A stretch of 64,000 nt of DNA, taken from contig OX328109.1 of NCBI GenBank assembly GCA_946811185.2, positions 45,212,412 to 45,276,411 of the forward strand. The letters run 5' to 3'. The DNA is from Hippopus hippopus (lineage: Eukaryota; Mollusca; Bivalvia; Cardiida; Cardiidae). The notes under the pieces were generated by a model, which saw nothing but the letters and a program-made list of their open reading frames with translations, had not been told where the DNA came from and did no database searches. Positions 33,501 to 36,633 of the stretch are shown here, piece after piece (position 1 is the stretch's first letter; the number at the start of each line of letters is the position of its first letter). Made by a program: the position numbers and the translations under genes.

Positions 33501-35474
33501 TCGTACGTTCGTTTAGATTATATAATACGTCATCTAATAAAATAACTCAAAAACTTATATCAAGTTTTCTCGTCTGTCCTTTTTTCCCTCCTGAAACTGA
33601 GCCCCAGCATTAAATCTAATGAGTTCCATTGACTTTGCTGTACTTGAATCCACCACAGTTAATGTAACATCGAAATCAGTGATTTGAAAATAGTGCTTAT
33701 GAACGCATTTCAAGGGAAAAAAATGCTGGTTAAGAGCATATTCACTTTTTCTCACAATGTTTTCAAATGTCATCCTCCTCGGGATCGTAAAAACACGGGA
33801 TCGTTTGCTAACCCTTGTAAACCAAACGAAAAAAAATTACACTTTTTCAAAATATAAATCATTTGCTTTGATTGATTGATTGAATGATTGATTGATTGAT
33901 TGTATTGGGAGTTTAACGCCGTTAAATTAACAGTTGAGGTCATATCACGGCGGTCAGTGCACCTTTGCATGTGTTTTCTGGGACACAACTTTCTTACCAG
34001 TCACATGTGGGTGAGAGGTGAAAAATACGCTTACCACTGAGCTACCCGGGTGGGCGAAAGGATTTGTAGACGACAAATTAAATGTGGTTCAAATGATTAG
34101 AGTTGTCTCTAAAAGAGTAGAAAACATTGTGCGAAAAGAAGAAAATGCTGGTTACCAGCATTTTCTCTTTTTCCCACAATGTTTTCAAAAACCCTCTACA
34201 TCAGGGTAGTTAAACTCGGGATTGTGTGGAATAGCGTCAAAGAAGTCAAATAATGATAATACTTGTGAGCCACGCTCTGGCAAATGGGGGCTTAACCCAT
34301 TACCAAACGGGAAAAAAATTATAATTGCCTGAGTTGAACGCATTTTAAAAGGCCAAATTATATGAGCATCAAATAATTGACTTTGTCTCTGAAAGGTTAG
34401 AATGCATTGTGGGAAAAAGGAGAAAATGCTGGTTACCAGCATTTTCTCCTTTTCCCAAAATGGCTTCAAAAGCTGTTTTCATCAGGGCAGTTAAAACTCG
34501 GGATTGTGTGTGATAAAGCTTTAAAGAAGTCAGATAATGATAAAAAGTAGATGTTATTTGTTTTTTATTTCGGGGAAAGATCGAAATTTATTTCATCGAG
34601 TAAGCATCATAGGTAATATTTTCACGAGCTGAAGTATTACCGACAATTTTCACGAGATGAAATGAATTCGATCTTTCACCGAAAAACTATTTATTGCATA
34701 TTTCTAACCCCTTTTTGGTTGGGATTTTCATCAAAATCCAACACAGTTGTTTTCGGTAATTCCCCGTGGCGTACCCCCTCAACATAGCAACGCATAACAA
34801 CATTACGTAAAACGCGAGATATGTAGGGTAAATGGGCGTGAATTACTTCATCTCGTTATTGCACGCACTGTTTACCTAGGTAACAAGTACGCGGGAACTA
34901 CTATTTCTGCCTTCAATTGAAGAGTTGGAAAATATAGAATCGGTATTTTTCACTTTTCGTAAACATGAAATATCAAACCGTATTTCACCATTATTCACCA
35001 TTATTTCTCGATAAACTACCGAAAAGCATGAAACAAATGTATTTGTTTAACCCTTATCCTGCTAAGTAAAACTTTCATGGCGATAGTAAAAATCTAAATA
35101 TCGCTATTTCCATCTTATTTTTTGGAGAAAAAATACCTCCTTATCGGAAGGTGTTGATCAAAGATCAGACTACACATTCTCTGCAATCTGATCTTGATCT
35201 ACACTGTCCGCAAAAAGTCAGGAAGTCGCGCTCAGCAGCCTTAGGGTTAAGATTATATAATTTCAACAGATTTTGATGATAATTACCTTATATTTTCTGA
35301 CCAGACTCCGTCAGCTCTTAATGCATCCAGAGCAATCGAAACAGCCCCGATAGAGTTTTCAAAGGACTGAAAGCTGCAACAACGATTCTTCTCCACTAAC
35401 AAACCGATTTTTACGGTCCCTCCAAGCGCAATACTTGCCGCGAAATAAACTATAAATAATGCCGTGATCTGCAT
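3434..35474 (-). CDS. Receptor-type guanylate cyclase (natriuretic peptide receptor / gcy class), 3' part outside window
   Basis: Sixteen exons on the minus strand join with matching phase into 663 residues, open at the left edge. By family knowledge this is a single-pass membrane receptor that converts GTP to cGMP when an extracellular ligand binds. Domains seen: signal peptide (about 1-19), ANF-receptor/periplasmic-binding-like ectodomain (about 20-440), membrane helix (about 446-466), basic stop-transfer (RKRK, 469-472), and the start of the kinase-homology domain with the [11 protein letters not shown] strand, HGHVKSSN (621-628) and TDYGL (640-644). HGH replaces the kinase HRD, as usual in these pseudokinase domains. 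The rest of the kinase-homology domain, the coiled linker and the cyclase domain should lie to the left. The next exon was not found in 1-3433. Two candidate first exons exist. The ligand cannot be told from sequence; a peptide receptor is likely by family. Confidence 0.93.
3695..4660. repeat. Tandem array, ~195-bp unit, about five units with family B hairpins
   Basis: TTTCCATGTTGCTTTGGCAC recurs at about 3695, 3890, 4089 and 4284, each followed by a GATCAAAGATCAGACTGCA hairpin and TTCAAATTCTCCTTGTGCTC. The last unit, to 4660, is diverged. Lies in the intron between cyclase exons 15 and 16. Confidence 0.9.
4916..4987 (-). CDS. Receptor guanylate cyclase, exon 15
   Basis: A 72-base exon, acceptor tttttcag|GAC and donor GTTCAA|gtaagt. 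Encodes [20 protein letters not shown] then DLVQ, the 'diL.n..i.lD....sli.Dlv.Gm' helix region. Confidence 0.92.
4990..5645. other. Intronic, contains a low-copy repeat block
   Basis: Around 5160-5200 the phrase AGCACCAGGAAAGTTACTAC recurs near 57725, suggesting an old dispersed repeat. The minus-strand open frame here has no recognisable domain. Confidence 0.4.
5647..5866 (-). repeat. Family A element
   Basis: Near full length; loop variant GCTGGTAAGCAGC breaks the central symmetry. Confidence 0.85.
5867..6068 (+). repeat. Family F element fragment
   Basis: AAGTATCAACCCATGTCAGCC with a partly complementary GGCCGACTTGGGTCGAAGC, then GGATCCATAATAATG and a terminal CATGGAAATGCATTAA. The left terminus is lost next to the family A element. 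Confidence 0.6.
6069..6250 (+). repeat. tRNA-derived SINE, type 4
   Basis: A tRNA-like head with a degenerate B box (CTGAGTTTGAGACT) is followed by GAGAGATTAGTATAAGTTG and TTCTCAATCGATGTAAAATG. The same tail occurs at 20640-20710 and 27465-27525. Confidence 0.7.
6332..6436 (-). CDS. Receptor guanylate cyclase, exon 14
   Basis: Acceptor tttttcag|ATG, donor TTGCAG|gtactc, 35 codons, phase 0. Encodes [20 protein letters not shown] then [10 protein letters not shown], corresponding to 'lrhdNl..FiGac.dpp...lv.eYC.rGSL.D' of receptor guanylate cyclases. Confidence 0.93.
6671..6885 (-). repeat. Family A element
   Basis: Full length with intact palindrome; lies in the intron between cyclase exons 13 and 14. 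Confidence 0.88.
6900..7215. repeat. Foldback element R, copy 1
   Basis: Inverted segments (AATATTGTGAAGATGACAATC, here written in part, and ACAGATTGTCATCTGCAGAA; TTTGCTGGCAG and CTGCCAGCAACTAACA) bracket a short core. A second copy is at 8676-9035. Confidence 0.75.
7560..7666 (-). CDS. Receptor guanylate cyclase, exon 13 (kinase homology start)
   Basis: Acceptor tttcag|AC, donor AAAA|gtatgc. Encodes [18 protein letters not shown], the 'YkGn.VAvK' strand with the Lys of subdomain II retained, followed by ESDLKELEK. Phase 1 in, phase 0 out. Confidence 0.92.
7822..7900 (-). repeat. SINE type 1 fragment
   Basis: Tail only: TTGTATTGGAGTTTAACGCC and CATATCATGGTGGTCAGTG, complementary to the tail of the SINE at 16208-16472. 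Confidence 0.7.
8005..8218 (-). repeat. tRNA-derived SINE, type 3
   Basis: Tail ACCGCTTTCAACATTATTTC; middle GAAGTGTCTTGCCCAAGGAC; head on the minus strand with a tRNA-like CAGTAGTGATGTGTAGGACT and B-box-like GGATCGAGC. Related copies at 21340-21490 and 62193-62428. Confidence 0.75.
8222..8405 (-). repeat. Family A element, degenerate
   Basis: Palindrome arms differ by several bases; the left terminus is missing and replaced by a SINE border. Confidence 0.7.
8676..9035. repeat. Foldback element R, copy 2
   Basis: Ends CAATAGCTGCCAAAA and TTTTTTAGCTGCTATTG are inverted; the inner pair TTGCTGGCAGA / TCTGCCAGCAA and ATGAAGATGACAATCTG / CAGATTGTCATCTTCA are also inverted. About 350 bp. Confidence 0.8.
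9100..9175 (-). CDS. Receptor guanylate cyclase, exon 12
   Basis: Acceptor ttttcag|ACC, donor CCTG|gtaaca. Encodes a Ser/Gln/Asn-rich linker ([20 protein letters not shown]). Natriuretic receptors carry a phosphorylated Ser/Thr-rich stretch here. The call rests mainly on phase and position because this linker is poorly conserved. Confidence 0.8.
9190..9375. repeat. Dispersed repeat shared with 36165-36300
   Basis: Shared phrases: CCTACATTTTGGTACTGATA, AAATGAATGAATAG, TTTGTGATTGG and a GGGCCC(C) run. Diverged; orientation the same in both. Confidence 0.55.
9407..9530 (-). repeat. SINE type 3 fragment
   Basis: Shares GACGCTTTCAACACTATTT and a GGCTCTAAAGAACCATGCCC block with the copy at 8005-8218. 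Confidence 0.5.
9687..9913 (+). repeat. Family A element
   Basis: Full length; right arm changed to TTCTTCTCTTCCCACTGTG. Followed at once by another copy in the same orientation. Confidence 0.85.
9918..10145 (+). repeat. Family A element
   Basis: Full length, intact palindrome and both termini; middle of a cluster of four copies at 9.7-10.6 kb. Confidence 0.9.
10146..10268. repeat. Family A inverted dimer of right ends
   Basis: CACACAATCCAGACTTTTAA on the left is the complement of a right end, and TTAAAACTTGTGATTGTGTG is a right end. The two halves meet at ACATTGTCCCACAATG, so the left end and central arms are gone. Confidence 0.75.
10352..10579 (+). repeat. Family A element
   Basis: Full length; left half carries a GAGAAGGAG variant. 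Confidence 0.88.
10636..10693 (-). CDS. Receptor guanylate cyclase, exon 11 (cytoplasmic juxtamembrane)
   Basis: A 58-base exon with acceptor attgtag|A and donor GCTGTG|gtaaag. It encodes [19 protein letters not shown]. The basic stop-transfer and the W-K-I-D motif match the 'LWR.rWeDv' segment that opens the kinase-homology region. Phase 2 in, phase 0 out; without it exons 10 and 12 do not join in frame. Confidence 0.85.
10708..10905. repeat. Family I foldback element, copy 1
   Basis: Inverted arms: TATTCACCAACCATTCTT / AATGATTGGTGA, CTTATTCTCCAAGATTTC / GAAATCTTGGAGAATAAG and CTGATTGGCTA / GCCAATCAG. Copies at 16706-16905 and 48562-48825. Confidence 0.85.
11185..11243. repeat. Family B hairpin
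   Basis: Diverged copy; arms GATCAAGATCAGACTG and a damaged right arm TGAGCTTTGATCTATATT. Confidence 0.6.
11411..11498 (-). CDS. Receptor guanylate cyclase, exon 10 (transmembrane)
   Basis: Acceptor ctttcag|TT, donor TTCAG|gtacat. Encodes [20 protein letters not shown] and AAMIF, a single hydrophobic span of about 21 residues followed by Arg. Phase 1 in and phase 2 out join exons 9 and 11 cleanly. Confidence 0.92.
11558..11757 (-). repeat. Family A element, degenerate
   Basis: Arms carry GAGGGAAAAAGGGAAATGC and GTACGTTTCCCACAATG; starts 60 bases upstream of the cyclase membrane exon. Confidence 0.7.
12012..12150. repeat. GGTGTAACGATACATCG-type repeat
   Basis: Begins GGGGTGTAACGATACATCGG and contains several CTATCGAT/ATCGATAG words in both orientations. 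This word family is known as a dispersed repeat border in animal genomes. No partner end found. Confidence 0.55.
12528..12600. repeat. Family B hairpin
   Basis: Arms GATCAAAGATCAGACCAAAC and GTCTAATCTTAATC with a CAGTCTGCCTACAG centre. Confidence 0.65.
12601..13180. other. No gene recognised
   Basis: Short frames at 12968-13150 show no domain or splice context. Intron between cyclase exons 10 and 9. Confidence 0.35.
13186..13252. repeat. Family B hairpin
   Basis: Arms around CAGACTAAACAGAACACGCT and GTCTGATCTTGGATC; left arm has lost a few bases. Confidence 0.7.
13260..13965. other. No gene recognised
   Basis: Unremarkable AT-rich intronic sequence without repeats I can match elsewhere in the window. 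Confidence 0.35.
13971..15083 (+). repeat. Family D element with internal ~491-bp tandem duplication
   Basis: Starts AGCTCCACTGGCC, carries a (GTCC)n stretch, and ends GGCGCTCAAGCGCCTCTAGTT. The block GAGCTATTGTCATGGCG... to TTCTTCAGTGAGCT is present twice (from about 13994 and 14485). The blocks are almost identical to each other and to the copy at 56439-57058. No long open frame. Confidence 0.92.
15395..15490. repeat. Cluster of the palindrome TACTATTGCAATAGTA
   Basis: The 16-base perfect palindrome occurs at about 15439 and 15471, and the shorter ATAGTATTGCAATAGTA is reiterated at 15397-15424. Confidence 0.85.
15617..15877. repeat. Family E TIR element, copy 1
   Basis: Termini TCTACAACGCATGAAAAGGG and CCCTTTTCGCGTGTTGCAG. 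Two internal hairpins around GATCAGCCTGCGCAG and GCACGGACTGCGCAGG. The overlapping plus-strand frames are artefacts of the element. Confidence 0.88.
15902..16010 (-). CDS. Receptor guanylate cyclase, exon 9 (juxtamembrane)
   Basis: Acceptor catttcag|TCT, donor CAAG|gtacag. Encodes [19 protein letters not shown] and a second Cys. The W..GkpP.d.P.CGF pattern is typical of the extracellular juxtamembrane hinge of natriuretic receptors. A family E element ends 24 bases past the donor. Confidence 0.88.
16208..16472 (+). repeat. tRNA-derived SINE, type 1
   Basis: Head AGGGTAACTCAGTGGTAAGC is an A box and GGTTTGATACC a B box of RNA polymerase III promoters. The body contains GTGTCAGTACTGGTGTGAG and GACCGCCATGATATGGCC. 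The tail ends in CCAATACAAACCAAAACCAA. Confidence 0.85.
16706..16905. repeat. Family I foldback element, copy 2
   Basis: Best copy: termini GGTCCATATTCACCAACCAT and ATGGTTGGTGAATTCGGACC are inverted; the centre CTGATTGGCTAAACCAATTG forms a long palindrome with its complement. Confidence 0.88.
16967..17197 (-). repeat. Family A element
   Basis: Palindrome degraded (AGAGTAAATGCTGGCAACCA, TTAGCTCCTTTTCC); termini recognisable. Confidence 0.75.
17294..17412 (-). CDS. Receptor guanylate cyclase, exon 8
   Basis: Acceptor tttacag|GT. Encodes [20 protein letters not shown], the conserved G-x-x-G-p-v-x-x-D-x-x-G-D loop of ANF-receptor domains. The donor is placed at TACAGT|gtatgg (phase 0) because exon 9 begins in phase 0. 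A second donor, GCAG|gttaca, leaving the exon end at 17302, would give phase 1. Confidence 0.85.
17615..17841 (-). repeat. Family A element
   Basis: Full length; arms GTTGGAAAAGCTGAAAATGC and GCATTTTCTCCTTTTCCAAC. Confidence 0.87.
18045..18266 (+). repeat. Family A element, left member of abutting pair
   Basis: Termini CTCTTTCCCAAAC and GGCATTGTGTGGG. Shares its right border with the next copy, with no spacer. Confidence 0.85.
18263..18492 (+). repeat. Family A element, right member of abutting pair
   Basis: Same subfamily as its left neighbour (GGGTCCAATTTGAAAGCAC, ATTTATATGGCACAAATAAT), so a tandem duplication is more likely than two insertions. Confidence 0.88.
18566..18701 (-). CDS. Receptor guanylate cyclase, exon 7
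   Basis: Acceptor tattttag|ACC, donor GAAG|gtagat. Encodes [20 protein letters not shown], then a [13 protein letters not shown] segment that matches the conserved 'F.G.tG' run-in. The AG four bases further in would shift frame, so the first AG is used. Contains NYT and NGT glycosylation motifs. Confidence 0.9.
18728..18912 (+). repeat. Family A element, truncated right end
   Basis: Starts 27 bases upstream of the cyclase exon 7 acceptor. Arms GAGAAAATGCTGATTATCAG with complement. Confidence 0.75.
18951..19101. repeat. Family A inverted dimer of right ends, second example
   Basis: Both ends are right-end type: ACTACACAATCCAGAGTTTT and GGTTAAAAGTTGGGATTGTA. Only the left half of the palindrome persists. 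Confidence 0.65.
19277..19402 (-). CDS. Receptor guanylate cyclase, exon 6
   Basis: Acceptor gatacag|G, donor TCG|gtaagg, 42 codons, phase 0 both ends. Encodes [20 protein letters not shown], matching the 'yekFslEV' region of natriuretic receptor ectodomains. One NxS site (NMS) lies at its end. Confidence 0.88.
19785..20003 (+). repeat. Family A element touching cyclase exon 5 donor
   Basis: Right terminus TGGTAAAGGTTT ends 13 bases before the last base of exon 5. Arms nearly intact. Confidence 0.85.
20016..20197 (-). CDS. Receptor guanylate cyclase, exon 5
   Basis: Acceptor cttaag|TC, donor TTTATG|gtaaat. Encodes [20 protein letters not shown] (shared first codon), corresponding to the 'ARIIILCG' strand and helix of the family. 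Phase 1 in, phase 0 out. A family A element ends about 11 bases beyond the donor. Confidence 0.9.
20290..20395 (+). repeat. SINE type 4 head fragment
   Basis: tRNA-like: GTAGAGCGTCGGCCTTAGGA and B box AAGTTCGATACCCGGG. Confidence 0.6.
20440..20712 (+). repeat. tRNA-derived SINE, type 4
   Basis: AGTTCCCAGAGAGCAGAATC, GAGAGATTAGTATAAGTTGC and TTCTCAATTGATGTAAAATA match 6160-6245. The segment before carries a complementary GGGAACTACACCAGTACTCG, suggesting two copies in opposite orientation. Confidence 0.65.
20715..20905 (-). repeat. Family A element, left-truncated
   Basis: Starts at GAAGACCCTGAAATTTT; arms GGAGAAAATGTTGGTAATCA and CTTTTTCTCCTTTTTTCCAC. Confidence 0.7.
21017..21245 (+). repeat. 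Family A element
   Basis: Full length with both termini (CTATTTACCAAACAAC, GTTTGGTAAAGAGTTA). Confidence 0.88.
21340..21490 (-). repeat. SINE type 3, head missing
   Basis: GTGTTTTACGCCACTTTCAA, GTCATACCACAGCAACAGGT and GAAGTGTCTTGCC match the copy at 8005-8218. Confidence 0.7.
21640..21706. repeat. (TCAG)n microsatellite
   Basis: Runs of GTCAGTCAGTCAGTCAGTAA interrupted by single changes; followed directly by half of a family A palindrome (21700-21756). Confidence 0.85.
21790..22090 (-). repeat. SINE type 2
   Basis: Tail GTTATGTAATGGTGGCCAGT, body CCAAGCCACTG and ACATAACCATTGTCC, and a tRNA-like end on the minus strand near 22040-22080. Copies at 30610-30860, 38175-38470 and 51565-51836. 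Confidence 0.7.
22203..22270. repeat. Family B hairpin, canonical
   Basis: Perfect arms AGATCCAAGATCAGACTGCA and its complement with loop ACATTTTGTG-type centre, flanked by CAGACAG / CTGTCCGC. Lies 80 bases downstream of the cyclase exon 4 donor. Confidence 0.9.
22351..22497 (-). CDS. Receptor guanylate cyclase, exon 4
   Basis: Acceptor ttttccag|GG, donor AGAA|gtatgt. Encodes [13 protein letters not shown] and [12 protein letters not shown], with two cysteines at a position where natriuretic receptors have conserved cysteines. A nearer AG (at 22487-22488) would give a stop in frame, so the upstream acceptor is chosen. Confidence 0.88.
22527..22605. repeat. (GGAT)n microsatellite
   Basis: GATGGATGGATGGATGG blocks separated by a CCTGGGTGGCAT interruption; starts about 30 bases upstream of the exon 4 acceptor. 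Confidence 0.9.
22610..23170. other. No gene recognised
   Basis: Contains a short palindrome GACTAGCGAAGCTAGTC at about 22686. Otherwise unremarkable. Confidence 0.35.
23176..23378 (-). repeat. Family A element
   Basis: Left terminus eroded; arms GGGAAAAGAAGAAAATGCTG with complement. Confidence 0.78.
23541..23604. repeat. Family B hairpin
   Basis: AGATCCCAGATCAGACTGTA / CAGTCTGATCTTAATCTAC; preceded by the flank GAGAAAAATATCCCCTTATC seen at several other copies. Confidence 0.85.
23605..24330. repeat. Degenerate tandem repeat, ~170-bp unit
   Basis: GATGAAACTTCATAT... and GGAAAAGGGGGCTT recur near 23650/23740 and 23810/23885. The rest is diverged. Confidence 0.5.
24334..24592. repeat. Family F TIR element
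   Basis: Termini GAGCTATGCTCTGGCATAAG and TTTCAAAGAGCATAGCTC are inverted. Contains GTTAGTCC-like stem GGTCAGCCTCTGCGGACTTC and GCATTAAGCCCCC next to the right end. Confidence 0.8.
24726..24957 (-). repeat. Family A element ending at the cyclase exon 3 donor
   Basis: Terminus TTTGGTGAAAAGAGTTG ends about nine bases from the exon 3 border, so the donor's intronic side is mostly element. Confidence 0.88.
24967..25170 (-). CDS. Receptor guanylate cyclase, exon 3
   Basis: Acceptor atttatag|CT, donor GATC|gtaagt. 67 codons containing [18 protein letters not shown] and [19 protein letters not shown], which are strong matches to the ANF-receptor pattern (W-N-x-P-x-I-S, then x-x-F-G-W). Phase 1 in and out. 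Confidence 0.92.
25197..25330. repeat. Family G hairpin
   Basis: Arms GATCGAAATTTCTTTCATGG / ATGAAAGAAATTTCGATC and GCAATATTTTCGCAAGTGGC / CACGAGTGAAAATATTGC; symmetric about GGCAAAGCC. Confidence 0.88.
25685..25894 (-). repeat. Family A element, shortened palindrome
   Basis: Arms reduced to GGGAAAAGCTGTAATCAGCT with CCTTTACTCACAG; the GAGAAAATG segment is lost on the left arm. Confidence 0.8.
25911..26140 (-). repeat. Family A element
   Basis: Full length; intact palindrome and termini. Confidence 0.9.
26154..26383 (-). repeat. Family A element with compensated palindrome change
   Basis: Centre reads GAGAAACTGCTCGTAACGAG, and both arms carry the matching complementary substitutions. Confidence 0.9.
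26471..26537. repeat. Family B hairpin
   Basis: AGATCCAAGATCAGACTGCA / AGTCTGATCTTGATCTAC; flank CTTATCCGACAATGT and CAATGTCTGCAAAATG. Confidence 0.88.
27048..28150. mobile_element. ~1.1-kb TIR element with reiterated GTGTCCGATA motif
   Basis: Left end TAGAGTACAACC...TATCGGACAC and right end GTGTCCGATATTACCCGGAC...CTCTA are inverted, 23 of 28 positions alike. The motif GTGTCCGATA or its complement recurs inside near 27245, 27263, 27663 and 28104. No transposase is seen. It lies in the intron between cyclase exons 2 and 3. Confidence 0.7.
27400..27530 (+). repeat. SINE type 4 tail
   Basis: GAGAGAGATTAGTATACGGT and TTCTCATTGATGTAAAATAA; nested within the 27-28 kb TIR element. Confidence 0.6.
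28151..28580. other. No gene recognised
   Basis: Short frame at 28480-28680 runs into a family A element and is not supported as coding. Confidence 0.35.
28586..28851 (+). repeat. Family A element with repeated right arm
   Basis: After the palindrome, GTTACCAGCATTTCCCTTTT and CACAAGGTTTTC appear a second time, making a three-arm structure. Confidence 0.82.
28942..29048 (-). CDS. Receptor guanylate cyclase, exon 2
   Basis: Acceptor ctttcag|C and donor GGAC|gtaaga. Encodes IVVGVTNEV, then [19 protein letters not shown], the segment equivalent to the 'aFIGPGCS' strand of natriuretic receptors. Phase 2 in and phase 1 out, matching both neighbours. A long GAY microsatellite begins about 20 bases upstream of the acceptor. 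Confidence 0.85.
29068..29240. repeat. (TCATCG)n and (TTC)n microsatellite
   Basis: TCATCATC/TCGTCGTC followed by a pure TTCTTCTTC/TCCTCTTCT tract; directly upstream of the exon 2 acceptor on the minus strand. Confidence 0.92.
29286..29672. repeat. (GAY)n microsatellite, ~390 bp
   Basis: GATGATGAC/GACGACGAT triplets with regular TTATGAT interruptions. In one plus frame it would read poly-Asp, but there is no start or splice context to support coding. Confidence 0.92.
29791..30000 (+). repeat. Family A element, right arm deleted
   Basis: GAGGGAAAAGGAGAAAATGC is followed directly by CTGCAATGTTTTC, so most of the complement is gone. Confidence 0.8.
30001..30605. other. No gene recognised
   Basis: Two neighbouring AACTCGCCGAG / AAGCTCGCC words near 30490-30525; no coding signal. 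Confidence 0.35.
30610..30860 (-). repeat. SINE type 2
   Basis: TTATATCGCGGCGACCAATG, ATGCTTTTCTGGAGTTTCTT and TTCCCACATAACCATCG match 51585-51690. Confidence 0.72.
30940..31126 (+). repeat. Family A element, degenerate left flank
   Basis: Arms CATTGTGGGAAACGAAGAAA and GTTCTCCTTTTCCCACAAGG. Confidence 0.78.
31225..31452 (+). repeat. Family A element
   Basis: Full length; termini AACCCTTTCCCAAACGAC and GTTTGGGAAAGGGTTA match each other as inverted repeats over 16 bases. Confidence 0.9.
31618..31845 (+). repeat. Family A element, degenerate
   Basis: Arms reduced to GGAGAAGGAAATGCTGGCTT and CCAGATTTTTCCCCCTC; otherwise collinear. Confidence 0.7.
31896..32036 (+). repeat. Family F fragment
   Basis: TCATGCTCCGTGAAAAGGGA and GCTTAATGCATTTGC mark the left terminus; the right end is replaced by the family E element. 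Confidence 0.65.
32041..32301. repeat. Family E TIR element, best copy
   Basis: Termini GGCCTGCAACACGCGAAAAG and CTTTTCGCGAGTTGCAGGCC. First hairpin TCTCGGATTAGCCTGCGCAG with complement; second GGATTAGCCTGTGCGGACTG with CAGGCTGATCC. Middle GTTTCACGCAAGTCTACTG. Flanked by AATT on both sides. Confidence 0.92.
32302..32745. other. No repeat or gene recognised
   Basis: Downstream flank of first exon copy B on the minus strand (its intron start). Confidence 0.35.
32750..32937 (-). CDS. Receptor guanylate cyclase, first exon copy B
   Basis: Starts with ATG at 32937, signal peptide [19 protein letters not shown] followed by [10 protein letters not shown], and ends WSENI plus two bases before gtactt. 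The exon at 28942-29048 supplies the third base (AG+C, Ser). It is the copy nearest to the rest of the gene. Confidence 0.85.
32938..33190 (-). promoter_or_regulatory. Candidate upstream region of first exon copy B, duplicated
   Basis: Shares AGCGACATTTAATTAACTG, CAAAGTATTTCATGT-like and CTTTGACAAG... blocks with 35475-35720, in the same order. It ends at a (CT)n tract in both copies. Promoter role is inferred only from position; no TATA box stands out. Confidence 0.45.
33188..33435. repeat. (CT)n / (TCTG)n microsatellite
   Basis: Long CTCTCTCT and TCTGTCTC tracts upstream of first exon copy B. The equivalent spot upstream of copy A has a shorter (TC)n at 35730-35745. Confidence 0.93.
33700..33815 (+). 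repeat. Family A fragment
   Basis: Right part only: ATGCTGGTTAAGAGCATATT, CTCACAATGTTTTCAAATG, GGGATCGTAAAAAC. Confidence 0.65.
33880..34052 (-). repeat. SINE type 1
   Basis: Minus strand: head with GGTAGCTCAGTGGTAAGC (A box), then tail GGTGCACTGACCGCCGTGAT; plus side tail TTGATTGATTGATTGTATTG. Confidence 0.75.
34053..34230 (+). repeat. Family A element, left terminus replaced by SINE
   Basis: Starts GAAAGGATTTGTAGACGACA; palindrome arms GAAAAGAAGAAAATGCTGGT with complement. Confidence 0.8.
34291..34521 (+). repeat. Family A element
   Basis: Full length; left terminus merges with a family F-like GGGGGCTTAACCC. Confidence 0.82.
34562..35052 (+). repeat. Family G element
   Basis: Hairpin (ATTTATTTCATCGAGTAAGC and partner), then TTCTAACCCCTTTTTGG, GTAATTCCCCGTGGCGTACC, GCGCGAGA, GTTTACCTAGGTAAC, and the end CGATAAACTACCGAAAAGCA. 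Confidence 0.85.
35140..35212. repeat. Family B hairpin
   Basis: GATCAAAGATCAGACTACAC / GCAATCTGATCTTGATC; right flank ACACTGTCCGCAAAAAG. Confidence 0.82.
35287..35474 (-). CDS. Receptor guanylate cyclase, first exon copy A
   Basis: Starts with ATG at 35474, encodes a hydrophobic signal peptide ([19 protein letters not shown]) then [10 protein letters not shown] and the beginning of the ligand-binding fold, 62 codons plus two bases (ATA AG|gtaatt). About 75% identical in protein to the copy at 32750-32937, with the same length and splice phase. It is either an alternative first exon or the remnant of a tandem duplication. It is open and shows no damage. Confidence 0.8.
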
Positions 35475-35745
35475 CCTTGCAAAGCTTGACCACGACTGAA
35501 CAATTTCATGAATGTCATGTTTCTTTATTAATTTGTTGTGGATTGTGAAAATAAAAACGTTGCCAAACTAATAGCGACATTTAATTAACTGGTCATTCGT
35601 CAGTTTTCAAAAGGACTTTGTCTTTTATCTCAAAGTATTTCATGTAAATGAAATTACAGGTGTCACGTTCTTTGAAAGGAAACCAGCTACTTTGTTCATT
35701 GTGAAGGAACTGCTACTTAGAACTCGCCCCTCTCTCTCTCTCTCA
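35475..35745 (-). promoter_or_regulatory. Candidate upstream region of first exon copy A, duplicated
   Basis: Collinear with 32938-33190 (CGTTGCCAAACTAATAGCGAC and similar). Retention of similarity outside the exon suggests either recent duplication or selection. Confidence 0.45.
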
Positions 35746-35884
35746 AGAGTGTTCAGCATGCGTGTGCAAGCCGATCTTTCTCTCATGTCGTCCATTCGTT
35801 CACTATTCATCCAACAAAATGAACTTGCACATCGATCTCTATTAATTGTTTGCAATTTTCTCTAGAAATTAAATTTTACTATTA

Positions 35885-36104
35885 AGGATAGGGCACCCTA
35901 ATGGGATACGTGTAACATCGCCTTTCATCGCCAAAATCGTACGGATTCGGCTAAGACTCGGGTAACCCGTAATCGATGCGGGGAACCAGCGTCTATCGGC
36001 CGATCGATTACCGAATACCCGAGTCTTAGCCGAATCCGTTCGTTTTTTCGGCGATGAAAGGCGATGTTACACGTATCCCATTAGGGTTCCCTATCCTGAA
36101 GTCT
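35885..36104. repeat. ~220-bp near-perfect foldback element
   Basis: Arms AGGATAGGGCACCCTAATGG, GATACGTGTAACATCGCC, CGGATTCGGCTAAGACTCGG, TAATCGAT are mirrored in complement on the right with few mismatches. The ~30-base centre is GC-rich. No second copy in the window. Confidence 0.92.
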
Positions 36105-36633
36105 TTTCTTCATATAAAAGGACCTGGTCATAGCTGATTTTATGTGACCAACATTATTTTTTTTTTTCGGCGTGGCTGAAAGCGCTGGCTTTTAACCTAC
36201 TTCTTGGTACTGATAAAAAATGAATAGATGGTAATTTGCGATTGGGAAAAAAATGTGCACATGTTCATGCAGCGGGCCCTTGCTGCCATATTTGGTCCCT
36301 CATTTATGAAACCTCTATTTACAAACTTTGCTACCGCTAATCGATACCCAAGGGCCTTGATTCATACCATAGCAAATTAACGTAATAGAGAATTATCCTT
36401 TTCTCTCCAAAAGAGTTTCAATATTTATATTTCATTACCTCTTACGCCGTCTATCTTTTTAAAAGATATTTCGTGTTTTCATTAATGTTCCTGCCAGTGC
36501 CTGGAACGTCGACAGACCGTACTCTAACACATTGTCAGACCACAGTGATATTCATACTTTTTTCAAAAGGTATGAATTAAATTTACCATCAATTTGACCC
36601 CCGAAATGTTTATTTTTGACCGCAAATGGACCT

